Origin: Tubiluchus corallicola
Taxonomy: Eukaryota; Priapulida; Priapulimorpha; Priapulimorphida; Tubiluchidae
Direction: 5' to 3'
Assembly (NCBI GenBank): GCA_030141605.1
Contig: JAQGDQ010001072.1
Location: forward strand, 1 to 64,000
Length of the DNA: 64,000 nt
Shown in pieces: positions 36,563-64,000 of this stretch. Positions within the stretch are counted from its first letter, which is position 1. The number at the start of each line of letters is the position of its first letter. A model generated the notes under the pieces. That model did no database searches and was not told the DNA's origin. It saw nothing but the letters and a program-made list of their open reading frames with translations. The position numbers and the translations under genes were made by a program.

Positions 36563-63980
<27,418 letters not shown>

Positions 63981-64000
63981 GTTTGTCGTAGACGTAGGCA

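Overview
This is eukaryotic (metazoan) DNA: AT-rich, intron-rich and dominated by dispersed and tandem repeats. The gene content (a split mitochondrial ribosomal protein gene, an ABCA-family transporter, a secreted low-complexity protein) with hAT, pogo/Tigger, Merlin and CR1/L2-type elements suggests an invertebrate animal. The sequence alone does not name a species.

Three gene models are supported by matching splice sites and reading-frame phase. (1) A plus-strand, three-exon gene (8497-15314) encodes a 217-residue secreted protein with a signal peptide, an AT-hook-like basic motif, a GRR site and GLGxNGPP repeats. I do not recognise its family. (2) A complete minus-strand gene for mitochondrial ribosomal protein mS33 (MRPS33) has three short exons between 26620 and 22679. 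(3) A plus-strand ABCA3-like transporter runs from 36563 past the right edge. Eleven exons are visible, encoding the first membrane half and the Walker A of the first nucleotide-binding domain (567 codons); the rest of the gene lies beyond the window.

Layout. 1-8.4 kb: a long inverted repeat, a tRNA-derived SINE, a hAT MITE, a 31-bp minisatellite, a 1.15-kb CTG/CTA tract and LINE tails. 8.5-15.3 kb: the secreted-protein gene, with a 1.9-kb tandem duplication in intron 1. 15.3-22.6 kb: repeats, including a Tigger-like element, a hAT MITE with perfect 8-bp target duplication, LINE debris and a degenerate TTAGGG-like array. 22.7-26.6 kb: MRPS33, with an 82-bp minisatellite and a TTAA-flanked MITE in intron 2. 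26.7-36.5 kb: TIR elements, a Merlin-type transposase remnant and a nearly full-length but frameshifted PHD-EN-RT LINE. 36.5-64 kb: the ABCA gene, with introns swollen by four large minisatellites (83, 59, 59 and 60 bp units), several hAT elements and nested insertions.

The most informative observations are the nested insertions with 'empty site' paralogues elsewhere in the window; the 4.2-kb, 60-bp satellite that continues in frame from a pogo-type transposase C-terminus inside ABCA intron 10; and the uncharacterised secreted protein. Many very long open frames here (poly-Leu, poly-Cys, 20-residue repeats) are artefacts of tandem repeats whose unit length is divisible by three.
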